A stretch of DNA of 64,000 bases, taken from Podospora pseudocomata. Lineage: Eukaryota > Ascomycota > Sordariomycetes > Sordariales > Podosporaceae. A program made the position numbers and the translations under genes. Under the pieces are notes generated by a model. That model was not told where the DNA came from. It was given only the letters and a program-made list of their open reading frames with translations, and ran no database searches. Location: positions 719,501-783,500 of the forward strand of contig NC_085887.1 of assembly GCF_035222375.1 (NCBI RefSeq). Direction: 5' to 3'. Within the stretch, counting starts at the first letter, position 1. Each line of letters starts with the position of its first letter. Shown here piece after piece: positions 32,188 to 42,878 of this stretch.

Positions 32188-33822
32188 CTAGACGTGTGGG
32201 AAGTTCTGAAGCCACGGTGGCGACGAAAAGACCCCTATCGGCTCTGCCCTGAGATTGATGAAAGACTCTACCACGATGAACACACGCACAAGAACGTACA
32301 ATGAAAATAGCAAAAACGACCCGCCCCCCCAATTTCTTGTTCACAGCTTACCAACAGACCTCCCGCCATCATCCCTGTCATGATCGTGATGCACGAAACC
32401 TTCCACAACATCATCTCATTGCTAGTCGCGAACGGAAAGTTCCAGGCGAGGAGATGTATCCCGCCATACAGCATGAGCAAAACAAAATAGCCGGCTACCT
32501 TCAACCAATCGGGAGCTGGAGCTTGATCGAAGATATTGAAGTGCTTCTCTGGGTGGAGGAAGGCGATCGGGTAGTATTGATCTCTTAAACCAGTCATGGA
32601 TATAATATCCAGCATGGGTGTTCCCCTGTTCCATATCCCCCAGCAATGATTTGATTCCGTCCAACCTTTTCCATTGTGTTGAGCTTAGGTAGAGGGCTTG
32701 CCTGCGGGCCTTGAATCCTTCACCGGAAGGTAACACCTCGCCGACCTCCAAGCAGCTCCCTTCAGGAGGTAGTGCAACCCATTTCACGTCATCGACCTGG
32801 TTCGTATTGAGATCAACGAAATAGGAGCTCTGTAATCGTGTCTTGCAATCCACAACAACCGGATCTTCCGTGGGACAACGACGATACATATGTAGGTCGC
32901 TGGGCCCATTGATCGTCATCTCGACCATTATCTTAAGGGCGTCCTCCCACGGTTTGAAATCGACAATTGGCCCCTCAGCAACATCGAGAGGTTTCTATTT
33001 TGAAAAATAGCATCCGCTCGCCATCTGGAGAGTAAAATGAAAAGCAATGGTGTGTTCTCGTACCTGAAGCCAACACGCATACATCATCAACCCTGCAGCC
33101 ACAATGTGTACGGAGACGTGAATCTTCAACAACGCGAGTGGAAAGCCTTGAGCCGTTCTGACAATACAGCGCAAAAAGAGCCAGAACACCTGTGTAAGAG
33201 CGACAAACTTCTGGACTATGCTAGCTTTGCTTCGGTCGTCGATCGTCGTGTCAGGAACTCTGACTAAATGCCCCAGTCGAGCAAGCTGGACCACCCCCTC
33301 GGGAGATAAAACGGCGGCGGAGTCTCGGAATAATTCTTTGAGTTTGACAGACTTGTGCAATTCCGCTTCAGTTATGAGATCCCCAACCAACACTCTCAGC
33401 CTTCCCATAACCACGAAAAAGCAATATCTCAATGAGACATCACCAGCTCCGGACTCTGAAGGGTTCAACGCTCGAAGTTCGCGCTGTAGTCATCGGGCCT
33501 TGAGAATTTCTCCGCAAGCTATGACGAGCACCACCTCTGGGGCGAAGAGAACGGTGAACACCCACAGGGTTTTCTTCCAAAACACAGGCCAGTACCCCGT
33601 TCTGCCGGGAGCTGGAATGTTGAGGTGCAAGGTTGAATACACACAAGCAGCCAGGGCCACCAGGCAGCTCCAGAGAATGCTAGCGGTCCCGCGGTATGGG
33701 GCGTCATCCACCCAAGTTGGCACAATTTCTGTGCGGAGTGCCGTGAAATTTGTTCTTGTGAAGTTCCAAAAGGGGTGCAATGTCGGCCATGGCATTGGAT
33801 GTCGTTGCGACTGTTGCAGCAT
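32188..33822 (-). CDS. multipass membrane protein interrupted by in-frame UGA-CUA
   Basis: Member of a large fungal family of membrane proteins without assigned function, recognised by WVDDAPYRGT, STLHLNIP, FAPEVV, GRLRVLVGDL, SKASIVQKFVALTQVFWLF, RTAQGFPLALLKI, YGGIHLLAWNFPF and the C-terminal SFINLRAEPIGVF. Exons 33064-33822, 32666-32994, 32352-32625 and 32188-32265; about 479 residues if the stop at codon 111 is decoded. TGA at 33490-33492 falls inside the first exon between conserved blocks, in unbroken frame, and is followed by CTA. The 40-base intron at 32626-32665 is very short; a frameshift is the alternative. Four to six membrane helices. If termination is complete, a 110-residue single-helix protein results. 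Either readthrough, an in-phase 48-base intron (33484-33531) or gene decay explains it. Confidence 0.7.
33487..33492 (-). promoter_or_regulatory. UGA-CUA stop-codon readthrough context
   Basis: The minus strand reads CGA TGA CTA CAG. UGA followed by CUA is the leaky-stop hexanucleotide shown to drive C-terminal extension of enzymes in fungi and animals. Here the same frame stays open for another 142 codons of conserved family sequence. Confidence 0.5.
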
Positions 33823-34119
33823 CAAGATCGATAGAAGATGGGAAATGATGAGCAGGAATTACAACATATCAAGCTGGTCGTATCGCTTCAAAATGTGAAC
33901 ACAGAAACCAACATCCCGATCAAAAAAGCGAACCACAAGGCAGCTGAACACTAAAACCAAAAAGGAACCCAATCGGAAGCTTGGTGTCAAAAACACGCAT
34001 TTGCACCACAGCACTAACAAGGAATCCCAGACAAGCTCTCAGTTGATATTGGCCTTTTCTAATCCCCTACCCATCTCAGCAACTATCCTCCAGTCTCATC
34101 ACTTGACCCACGCCACCCC

Positions 34120-35984
34120 CTAAGCCCCCTCATAAACCCAAACCCCCGCCCACTCAACAACCCTCCTCAGCGAGCTCTCAAGCTCCTCCATGAAATCCTC
34201 CTCCAGCGGCCTACTCGCACCAGCAGGCAACCCGGCCATCATCTTGGCAAACAAGTCCCCAATCGCCTTGGTATACTCGCAATCACCGCCAAACACCTCC
34301 CCAGCCTCCTTGCAAGCCTTATAAAGGTACCAATACATAACATTACTGATGTCCACCCGCAAGGGAAACGACGCGTCCTTGAGAACAGGAGAGTCAGGAG
34401 GTAGACAGCTCGCCGCGATGAGCACATGAATAATGTCAACCAGAATATTGACAGCATTGGGGCCAGTCCGGCCTCCACGACGAGCAAAATACCCCCTGAG
34501 GCCGTTGCGCAAAGCCGGGGCTGGCTTGCCCTGCTCGAGGTAGAGGACGCTAAGGCAAAGACGCACCATGGGGACAGGGTCGAGATCGTCACCCCACCCA
34601 AAGTTGGGAAAGGCGTTCTTCATGATGGTGTTCATTTTGCTTTCTACAACGGTGAGGTTCGCAAAATCGGGATAGACACCGGGGTACTTGCAGGCGGTGA
34701 CGGCGGCGCTCTTGATCAGGTCGAGCATGGAAATCTGGGCTTGACGGACAGTAGCCATGCTTGTCTCTCCATCGGCAGCCACCCTACGCTTTTGGGTCTC
34801 GATCTCGTCTTTGCAGCGGGCACCTATCCTCCTTGTTAGTATCCAACTCTCAGTCTTGTAATCTTTCAAAACTTACAGTTACACTCAAAAAAGTGCTCAT
34901 CCATCAGAATCTCCCGCCGACTCTTGACATCAACCGTAGGATCGATATAGCAAATAGTAATCTCCTCTCCAGCCGCAATCTTCCTCAGCGACCGGACGCG
35001 AATCTCGCCCTTTTCCATAAAAGCAAAGGCGTTCGGCTCGCAAGAATGGTTGATCATGGCAGTGACAAGCTCCAGTGCAAAAGCAACCGTTTCTCTGGAA
35101 GAAGAACCCCTCAGGCGGACACAGTTGGTCCAGAGCTATCCCTCACTCATTAGCACCCTCCCTCCACCCAACAGCCAGCGAGAACTTACCTGCGGCACCA
35201 ACTTCCAAATCAACCCAACATCAATTTTCTTCTCCCTCCCCTCCCCGGTCACGTCCCTAATCGCCATCGCAACATCATACACCTCGGTCGTCTTGCCCCC
35301 CTCCTCCCTAGTGTACTCATCAAAGTGAGCCTCCAACCCCTGAATCACAGCCCCCTGCTCGGTAGTGATATACCCCTTCTGCTGGAACCACACCAGCCGA
35401 TGAGCTAGCAAGCTTTGCGGCTTAATCCCGGGTGTGCTCTTCAAAACCTTGCACTCCTCCTTGTGAAATCTATTCCAAGCCAACTTTTGGCATTCCTATT
35501 CCCAAGTCAGTCACCCCCTCCCAAACTCCATCTTGACTGAACCTACCTTCGAACAAAACCTCCCAACCCCACACCCGCTACAAACCCTCACCCCCCTCTT
35601 CTCCCCCCCAAAATACCCCTCGAAATACCCCCCACAAAAATGACACCACCCATCATCACCCGCCCCATCAAAAGCCAGCATCAACGGCTTAGACCTGTAA
35701 ATCTCCCTTCCAGCCTCAATCCCGTCCTGTTCATCCCGGGCAATAAACAGCCCCGACCCAGTCGAGCAATCCGACGGTCGAATCTCGAGCGGGACGGAAG
35801 CAGTAACGTTCCTGCGTGAGAGGATAAACTGGCAGAGTTTAGGTTCGGTGTTGAACCCCATTCGGGGAGGGGCGCGACCGAGGTCATCGTCATCGTTGTT
35901 GTCGTTGCTGAAGGTGGCTTGGAGGTCTGCCGGGGAGAGGGAGATGGTGAGGTTTTGGGCGAGGGAGGTGGTTAGATTGTCCAT
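34120..35984 (-). CDS. SET and MYND domain protein (SMYD-like lysine methyltransferase)
   Basis: 568-residue SMYD-type protein. Exons 35547-35984, 35190-35495, 34877-35135 and 34120-34823; donors GTAGGT, GTAAGT, GTAAGT and acceptors AATAG, GATAG, GATAG join exactly. ATG 35984 is used; the frame upstream reaches only a TTG. The SET domain is split as in SMYD proteins: an N-terminal part (RPSDCSTGSGLFIARDEQDG) at about 75-95, then a MYND zinc finger across the first intron (WCHFCGGYF, VCSGCGVGRFCSKECQKLAW, FHKEECK). The C-terminal SET part follows with MINHSCEPNAF and GEEITICYID, and a post-SET cluster CNCCARC across the third intron. A helical C-terminal region ends the protein. It should methylate lysine on a histone or other protein using S-adenosylmethionine; the substrate is unknown. 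Confidence 0.9.
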
Positions 35985-37083
35985 TTTGAATATCCCGATA
36001 GGCAGTTTTCTTGACGGCGGTGGGTTGTAGTAGTTTCTGATCGCGGATTGTAGATGGTGTTGGGGGGGAAAAAAAGTGAAGATGCCTTGGGAGAAAATCA
36101 AACCGGTGAGATGGCGAGAGAAATAGAACTCTGAGAGCCCGGGGATGAGAGGCTTCAGGGGACTAGGTAATCTATCAGTAAGGCAGGTAGAGAAAAGTTT
36201 TAATTAGCAGGTCATAGATTGATTTAGGCAGCGCTGTCAGGGACTATCGCACGGGAAGGAAGGAGCAACCCACAAACACGCAGGTACCCGCTGTTTGCTA
36301 GCAACCTGAAGATCCCAAGTTGACAGAACCACCCTTTACTTTGGCGAGAAAGAGGACTTGCGTACAAACCACTGAGAGCCTATCCCTAGTTGTAGCTGTT
36401 GCGAACAAATTGCAACGAAATAGAACAACAGCATCATCATCCAGCACGAAGAGCCCAACAGGCAACATGTGATGGCCAGGTTACCAACCAAGCCAGGTCA
36501 ATCCAAAATACTTTGTCCTCCCCTTTCCCTGATCAAATCGATGGTACTCATATGCATCAGTGTCAACTCATACCACACCTGTCACCAATCATCCACATGT
36601 CACGCATCCACAACAATGCAAATTGTAAAGCTACTCGATTAAAGTACCTTAGCTACGAACGTTCCTAACCCTAGTCATTCCCAGCCTCTCGGTGACCTGC
36701 TCACCGTACGACTGGCCCAAATCAAAGCTGTCTGTGAGTTATGCCTCCTTGTAATTGAAGGTAACATACATGTTCAAAACACGACACCAAAAGTGTCCAG
36801 GTCATATTTTTCGTCGACGCCCCAGAAATTCCACCCGAACGCACCAAAAGATCCCTCAAGGGCCCCCAAAAGACAGCTCAACATCCTCCTCCAAGATCGC
36901 TCCCCTTAAAGTCGAATGACCACCCAAAGCCATCCAGCCCCCCCCAAAAAGATCTTCCAATCCATCTAGACTGTTCTCCAGAGCACATATGTCAATGATA
37001 TACCTGATCGATTAGCTACAAAACCTCCAAAATACCAACCAAAACGCCATCGAATCATGCTGATAGAGATATAGGAGGATAGA
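35985..37083. other. intergenic, no gene seen
   Basis: About 1.1 kb between the SMYD-like start and the stop codon of the coiled-coil gene. The plus-strand frame at 36399-36668 has no features. Confidence 0.55.
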
Positions 37084-40000
37084 TCACCCTCCATAGCAGA
37101 TGTTCCTCAACCAAAAGGCAGCGACATCCTTGGGAGCTGCCTCAATCTTGAAGAGCTCTACTTCCTCCTTTTTCTCACCGTCCTCCCTGGCAATCACGAG
37201 GTCCAACATCCGCGGGGCAGCTCGGTTGGAAGTGAAGTAGGCCAGGCCACAATCCACCATCCGAATCCACCGTTTTCCAAAGTCCAGCATCAAGAAGATC
37301 TGGCTGTTAGTGTCGTCCTCCATGCCGGTGCCGCACGAGAGCAGCCCAATTTCGCGTTCCTTGTTGTCTTCATCCGCTTGGTAGAAGAATGAGAACTTGT
37401 CGCCGCACGTCTGAGCTAGTCGTTTGCGCGTCTCGAGAGGGTCCGACCGAGTATCGTCCTCCGCCAGAATCGTGGCCAGTTTCCAGATGGTCGATGTCTC
37501 TGCCGCTTCATCTTCGGTCGTCCCGAGGATCTCCTTGATTCCCCAGTAATTTTTGGGTGCTTGGAGCATCTGTTGGAGGTGACGGCAGAGTTCGCAGATC
37601 AGAATTGCCATCAGCCCTTCAGTAGCCCTCACACGCTGTGGTTTGGCCTGGTTGCTAGCGACACACTCAAGGAATGCCATCCCTGCGAGGGGGAACTGAG
37701 AGTGATCAGCTGATACTAAACCGCGGGCAAGCTCACCAATCACCTGGCATGTGCTCATGTCATCCTGGCCTTCCCGGACTGAAGACAACAACAGACACAG
37801 GTGGGTGAATCTTCCTGTCAGGGTATCCTTCAGGTATGACTGCTGCTCAGTCTGTTCTGCACAATCCCGCCTCCAGACATCCTTGAGCGTCCAAGCATCG
37901 CTGATCGAAGTCATCTCGGCCCTGGCGTTGTTCAGGGCAGTATTGCCGTCCTGGCCACAACCCAGACAGCGAACAAACTTGACAATAGTATCAGTAGTCC
38001 ACTTCTGGCTCGGAGTAATGTTGAACAGCTCCGAGACAAGCGAAACTATCCCCTTGCGCAGATCCTGGTCCTGTTCCGTCGTCTCCATGAGTTCACATCC
38101 GGGATCCGGGCGTTCTCGCTTAATGAAAACTGGGGGCTCCTGTTGTGCTGAAAGGCCCAGGCCAGTGCCGTTGTCCCCACGAAGGCCATCATCAGAGCTC
38201 GCAGCCTGTGGTATTTGAAGCTGGAAGCTTGCGGTGGAAACTGCCGACGCTGGCGTGTCCGGCAATGAGCTGGTCGCTCTCAAAGTGCTGATCTCGGACT
38301 CTTGGTGAGCAATAATCTGGCGAAGTTTCGTCGACTTGTCCGCCTCTTCGCAGAGCTGGGCTTCTGTCTCGGAGATCTTTCCTTCCAATGCTCGTATCTG
38401 GACGTCTCTTGCCTGGATGTCTCCCTGAAGCTGATTTCTCTCCTCTTCCATCCTCTCGACGATGCTTGTTTTTTCTTGGACCATGCTTTGCAGGGTAACG
38501 TTGACGGCATAAAGCTGCTTATACTTGTCATCCTTTTCTTCCACCAGGTGCTCCAACTTGAAATTGGCGTCCCGAAGCTGCTTGAGAGCAGTCTCCTTAT
38601 CCTTGTCCTTGACAAGCAGTTTGTCGACCCGACTCTTGAGGATCGCATTGACGGTGTCACCACCCGGCTTGTCATCATGTCCTTGGGCCTGTTGTTGAAG
38701 CCTCGCTTTGTTCGTTTGGAGGTCTTTTTCGATCTGGGCAATCTTCTCCCCAAATAGCTTCTGCAATTCGATGTACTCAGCTGTCAGTTGCTTGATTCTC
38801 TCGTCTTTCTCGCGAACCATGGCTTGGTAGCAAAGGAGCTCTTGGCTCTCGTGATCTGCACTAAGCCGAACGCCACCCTGAGCCTGGCCTTCTTGAGGCT
38901 GGCTGATACCTGCCGGCTTTGGCGTAGAGATGGTGTCTCCTCCTGAGCTGGGTACAGAGACTTGTCGAACGACTGGTGTCGTCGAGAAATCAACAGCGGA
39001 GCCGGTCGACATGATTTTGCCGAGAAATTGATCGATATGCTGTTGGGCAGATTTTGGCAACTGCTCCGTTGATCGCTTCGGTTCATCTGCAGGTGGCATC
39101 TTGGGCTCCATTCCACCCATCAACTGGTCGATATCAGGAGCTGCGAGTTCGTGATCAGCCGGAGACCGTTGGTTGTTGCCGTTGTGAGCTTTCTGAATCT
39201 CCACTATCTGGCGTTCCAGATCTTGTTTCTCGGCTTTGATCTTGTCGATGCTGCGCTGGTGTTCAACTCGAATGGTGGTGAACTTCTTCTTTTGCTCTGC
39301 TGCATCACGCTCCAGGTTCTGAAACATGAGAAGTTGGTTGTCGTAGCTGGCCTTCAAGGCATCGTAATCATTCGAAAGCTTCTCGTTCTCTTCCCGCACC
39401 CGGAAGAGTTCCGCACGAGGGTCCTTTTTAGCAGCCATTCGGGCAAGCTTAGCTTCGAGATGGCGAATAGTATCACCCCGCCTGTTCTTGTGAGCGACAA
39501 CACTGTCGCGTTCCTTTTCAAGCCTCCCAAGCTCTTGCTGAAGATGTCCCATGTCCACCTTGTACCGTTCCTTCTCTGCACTCCAGTTGTGAGAGTCCTG
39601 TCGCCACCTCTCAAGTTCCATTCTATAGCCTTTGATTTGAGCGACCTGTTGCTTGCAGGTCTCTTCCAGCTTCCCAATCTGCGTTTTGTAGTCCTCGATC
39701 TCCCCGGTACTGTCCTTGGCAGGGCTTCTTGACGTTCGGTCATCATTCTTCTTGGCCCAGTGTTTGGGACCCCTTGGCGCCCTCGGCGGGTAGTCTTCCT
39801 GTGTCCCGACCGGAATCCTTCCTAGTTCCGGCTTGCAGACCTGAGCTTGACCACCTTCGGATCCCACACCAGGACTCTTCTTGTCCGTTTCTCCCTCGCC
39901 GATCTGCTTCTTGTAGCCCTCAACCTCGGCAGCCAGTCTACTCTTATCCTCCTCCAACTTGACGATTTCCTTCTTGTAGGAGGCCTCGATGTCGGCGGCT

Positions 40001-40908
40001 TGCTTGGCGCAGTCCTCCACAAGCTTGTCCGCTTTCTTCTTGCAGATCTCCGTTTCCGTGATCTGTCTGCTGAGGCGCTGGTCCAGCTTACTGATCTTCT
40101 TTTTCTGACCATCCACCTCGGCCGCCTGCTGGCTGTTGTCACTTTCCAACTTGGCAATCTGCTTCCTGTAGACCTCCGCCTCGTTCTCCAGCTTGGTGAC
40201 CTGTCTCCTGAACTTGTCCGTCTCCTTCTTGAACCCTTCCATCTCCTCCGATTGCGCCTTATAGTCCCTCTCAAACTTGTTCAGCTGCCTCTTAAAGTCC
40301 ATCGTCTGGCCGTGGAGCTCCCGCCTCCTGGCATTGATAAAGTCGCAAAAGCTCTCCACACGCCCTAGCTCGCTCAAGGTGGCCGTCACAAGAGGATGCC
40401 ACGTCGCCGTCACAGGTCGCAGGTTGGGCAGCTCGAGGAATTCCCAAAGCTTGCGGAACTCGTGCCTGACACGATCCATGACCCAAGGCGTGGCCTCTGG
40501 AAAGTAGTCCGGGAACGGCATATCACCCCGGAAATCGACATCGGCCACGTCCCTTCCACCACCAGCGGCCATCTCCTCCACTCCAGCCGATGACTGACGA
40601 CGCACTTGGTAATCTCCCAGCTGGGCTGGAGGACCTCTATCATCCTCCTCCTCCGTGGCGGACGAATAGTGGCGATTGCCAGCCGAGCCCTTGATGGCGA
40701 TCCCATTGCCGGAGGGAGGCTCGGGCTTGTGCCGCTTCGGCGACGGAGAGCGCGCTGGCCTGTACGACTGAGATTCGGGCCTCACCCAGGGTTCCGAGCT
40801 GTCAGTAGTAGCGTGGGCTTCGGCACGCCGCTTCTTGTTTGGGGGCCGGGCCTTCGGTCCAGTAGGCGGAGGCCTGTCGCCCCATTCGTGAGCTCCTTGT
40901 CTACTCAT
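37084..40908 (-). CDS. large coiled-coil protein, function unknown
   Basis: One exon, 1274 residues from ATG 40908; the frame to 40950 begins with TTG. Residues 1-110 are disordered, basic and Pro-rich. About 120-185 look folded (WVMDRVRHEFRKLWEFLELP, PVTATWHPLV). About 190-860 are nearly continuous heptad coiled coil with repeated IxKLExxx(K/Q) motifs, broken by charged linkers near 330-370 and 610-700. The last 350 residues are globular and probably helical (WTTDTIVKFVRCLGCGQD, MLDLVIAREDGEKKEEVE). No motor, kinase or zinc motif is visible. The layout suggests a scaffold or tether at a cytoskeletal, nuclear or septal site; this is inference only. Opposite-strand frames across it are shadows. 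Confidence 0.8.
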   Translation of the reverse strand: MSRQGAHEWGDRPPPTGPKARPPNKKRRAEAHATTDSSEPWVRPESQSYRPARSPSPKRHKPEPPSGNGIAIKGSAGNRHYSSATEEEDDRGPPAQLGDYQVRRQSSAGVEEMAAGGGRDVADVDFRGDMPFPDYFPEATPWVMDRVRHEFRKLWEFLELPNLRPVTATWHPLVTATLSELGRVESFCDFINARRRELHGQTMDFKRQLNKFERDYKAQSEEMEGFKKETDKFRRQVTKLENEAEVYRKQIAKLESDNSQQAAEVDGQKKKISKLDQRLSRQITETEICKKKADKLVEDCAKQAADIEASYKKEIVKLEEDKSRLAAEVEGYKKQIGEGETDKKSPGVGSEGGQAQVCKPELGRIPVGTQEDYPPRAPRGPKHWAKKNDDRTSRSPAKDSTGEIEDYKTQIGKLEETCKQQVAQIKGYRMELERWRQDSHNWSAEKERYKVDMGHLQQELGRLEKERDSVVAHKNRRGDTIRHLEAKLARMAAKKDPRAELFRVREENEKLSNDYDALKASYDNQLLMFQNLERDAAEQKKKFTTIRVEHQRSIDKIKAEKQDLERQIVEIQKAHNGNNQRSPADHELAAPDIDQLMGGMEPKMPPADEPKRSTEQLPKSAQQHIDQFLGKIMSTGSAVDFSTTPVVRQVSVPSSGGDTISTPKPAGISQPQEGQAQGGVRLSADHESQELLCYQAMVREKDERIKQLTAEYIELQKLFGEKIAQIEKDLQTNKARLQQQAQGHDDKPGGDTVNAILKSRVDKLLVKDKDKETALKQLRDANFKLEHLVEEKDDKYKQLYAVNVTLQSMVQEKTSIVERMEEERNQLQGDIQARDVQIRALEGKISETEAQLCEEADKSTKLRQIIAHQESEISTLRATSSLPDTPASAVSTASFQLQIPQAASSDDGLRGDNGTGLGLSAQQEPPVFIKRERPDPGCELMETTEQDQDLRKGIVSLVSELFNITPSQKWTTDTIVKFVRCLGCGQDGNTALNNARAEMTSISDAWTLKDVWRRDCAEQTEQQSYLKDTLTGRFTHLCLLLSSVREGQDDMSTCQVIGELARGLVSADHSQFPLAGMAFLECVASNQAKPQRVRATEGLMAILICELCRHLQQMLQAPKNYWGIKEILGTTEDEAAETSTIWKLATILAEDDTRSDPLETRKRLAQTCGDKFSFFYQADEDNKEREIGLLSCGTGMEDDTNSQIFLMLDFGKRWIRMVDCGLAYFTSNRAAPRMLDLVIAREDGEKKEEVELFKIEAAPKDVAAFWLRNICYGG

Positions 40909-41942
40909 CGCATGGAGTAGGGCGTATCTTATCTCCAGGCGTGTGTCCAAGGGGAAAAAGACGAGGTAAGGTCAAGATAAAGTTGTGTGTCGGACAGACA
41001 CCATGTGGGCCTAAATAAAGTTTCGAAGGGACCCCCCCCCAAGAAGGTGGGGACAATGTCTCCAATTATTGTTAGCACGGGACTTAGGCCTCCACACCAC
41101 CAAGACTTAAAGCCTCTGATATACGATGTACCTGAAGTGGTCTACTTGATGAATGCAGAGGGTGGTTTTCCTGGTGAAGTCAGCAGTTAGCTGGCCTGTT
41201 GAGAGACTGGGTACATCAGTTCGGGTATCTTGGAAGTTATCGCAGACGCTCAGGATGCATTTTGGGGATTGTACTCACCTGCGGGTAGTAGCGCACTAAC
41301 AATTCTCCAAACCTCCAACTCGGAAAGCGGAGATGGGAATCTGGCGCCGCTGATAGGGTGCTACCTGCAGGAAAAGCCCGACAAAGTGTCGTTCTTGCGA
41401 GATGTTCACGTTCGATAGCAGGAATCTGTGTTTGGTTGAGAAAGTCAACTAACTCGCTCTGAAAAGGCAAAGCAAGGCAAACAGACTCAATTGTTGCTCT
41501 TCCCCGGCTAGTGAAAAGGGTCTGTGGTCTGGACTCCACCACACACGCCCACAAATGCTGCAGAAGAAAGCACAGAATCTGAGATGTCACCAAACGACAC
41601 GGCTAAAAACACACCCTTTCTTGGCACTCTGGGTTGATCTGGGTTGATCTGGGTTGATCTGGGTTGATCTGGATTTCTTCGCATGGCTACCTGCACGAAT
41701 CCACCAAACTAAACGAAACAAGTCCAGTCCTAAATCCTCTCTTTCTCGGAGCTACCGTCTCCCTCAAGATGCAAACGACCGCCCAGAAAAAACCAAACCT
41801 CGCATGGGGTGGGTATCTTGAACATATCCCATTACTCCAGCTGTTGCCCGCGATGATGTGTAGTCGACAAAAGAAAACCCTTTCCCGAAAGACCCTTTTG
41901 TTTCTTTTTTTTTTGCAACCAACTCCCCCCATGTTGTCATCG
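40909..41942. other. intergenic with decamer tandem repeat
   Basis: About 1 kb between the coiled-coil start and the stop codon of a secreted protein gene. No gene; it contains a short tandem repeat. Confidence 0.55.
41629..41672 (+). repeat. tandem decamer (ctgggttgat), 4.4 copies
   Basis: Four perfect copies of a 10-base unit and a partial fifth, head to tail, 270 bases past the secreted-protein stop codon. Confidence 0.95.
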
Positions 41943-42878
41943 TCATGTTCGGCAAGCATAAGCCGTCACCGCCCCGACGGGCAGTGTCGTCGTGGTTGTA
42001 AACACTCCTGGTGGACCGTACCCCGCCAGCGCCGTCGAAACCACCAAGCTGGTACACCCACTGCAGTTCACCGATAACGTTGTGGTGGTATACCTGGAGT
42101 ACTTGGTCGAGGTCTTCCCTGCTGACTGTGGAGGTTGAATAACCAAGGTCATCTGGCAAACGTCAGGCTGTAAGTGTCCACCCTCCCCATGTCCATCACT
42201 CGGGCTTCGAAGCTCTACCACCGGCTTGGGGAAGGGCGTGATCTGAGCAGCAGCCGGAATAGGGACCTGGTCCTGACTACCGCCAATGTTGTGGATAGTT
42301 GGAGTCTGAACAGCGGGGATATCATCGACGGCCTTTCGCTTCGCAAAAAGGGCGGTTGGCTTGCAGATGGTGCTCCAGTACGTGCTGGCCGTGTTGACCC
42401 TCTCGGTCTTGTTGATCACCATGTTTGGGCACGAGGAATAGTCCTTCCAGATGATGATATTCTCGCAACCATTGCAATTCACTTCCTTATAGAGAGTCGT
42501 GGTGGTTGGATAGATCGTCTGCGTCCCAGACCAGGAACAAGGATAGACCCAGGACTCATACGAGGTGGTTGTGCATCCCTTCTGCGGGTTGGCTTTGATG
42601 GGCGGTTCGATATCGATGGCTCGTCTTGTTGGTACTGGCGCCGGTGTCGGCTCCAGGGGTATGGGCGTCAGTACGGGCCTGGTCGGTCTGACGGGTGGTG
42701 TTGTCCAGGTGGGCAGAGGAGCCAGGACCAGCTCGTTGTCGCCAGCAAGAGCACCTGCTTCGCGGGCTTCGACTTGTCCGTCTCTCGGTGAGTCTGGGGA
42801 GGAAATAGGAGAACCAAGAACAAATGCGAAAAGGACAAACGACAAAAGACCAAGAAGAAGTCTGGGAAAGGCGGCCAT
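41943..42878 (-). CDS. secreted Thr/Pro-rich protein with two VNCxGC modules
   Basis: Single-exon, 311-residue secreted protein. The frame reaches 42956 through a GTG; ATG 42878 puts a clear signal peptide at the N-terminus (LLLGLLSFVLFAFVLG). After a Pro-rich stretch, two similar Cys modules occur. The first (about 110-165) has CTTTSYESWVYPC, then TTTTLYKEVNCNGCENI. The second (about 250-311) has CQMTLVIQPP, then TTTTLSVNCSGCTSLVV, GPPGVFTTTT and a final AYAC. The Thr runs are probable O-mannosylation sites. There is no GPI tail, so it is likely released or wall-bound. Unknown function; compare the neighbour at 45655-47040, which ends with a similar module. Confidence 0.8.
   Translation of the reverse strand: MAAFPRLLLGLLSFVLFAFVLGSPISSPDSPRDGQVEAREAGALAGDNELVLAPLPTWTTPPVRPTRPVLTPIPLEPTPAPVPTRRAIDIEPPIKANPQKGCTTTSYESWVYPCSWSGTQTIYPTTTTLYKEVNCNGCENIIIWKDYSSCPNMVINKTERVNTASTYWSTICKPTALFAKRKAVDDIPAVQTPTIHNIGGSQDQVPIPAAAQITPFPKPVVELRSPSDGHGEGGHLQPDVCQMTLVIQPPQSAGKTSTKYSRYTTTTLSVNCSGCTSLVVSTALAGYGPPGVFTTTTTLPVGAVTAYACRT

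Noticed and set aside
39151-40368. Plus-strand frames of 170-190 codons opposite the coiled-coil gene
   Set aside because: Leu/Val-rich antisense shadows created by the heptad codon pattern of the real gene.
41629-41672. Tandem repeat considered as a CRISPR-like or telomere-like array
   Set aside because: Units abut with no spacers and the motif is not a fungal telomere repeat; a simple minisatellite.
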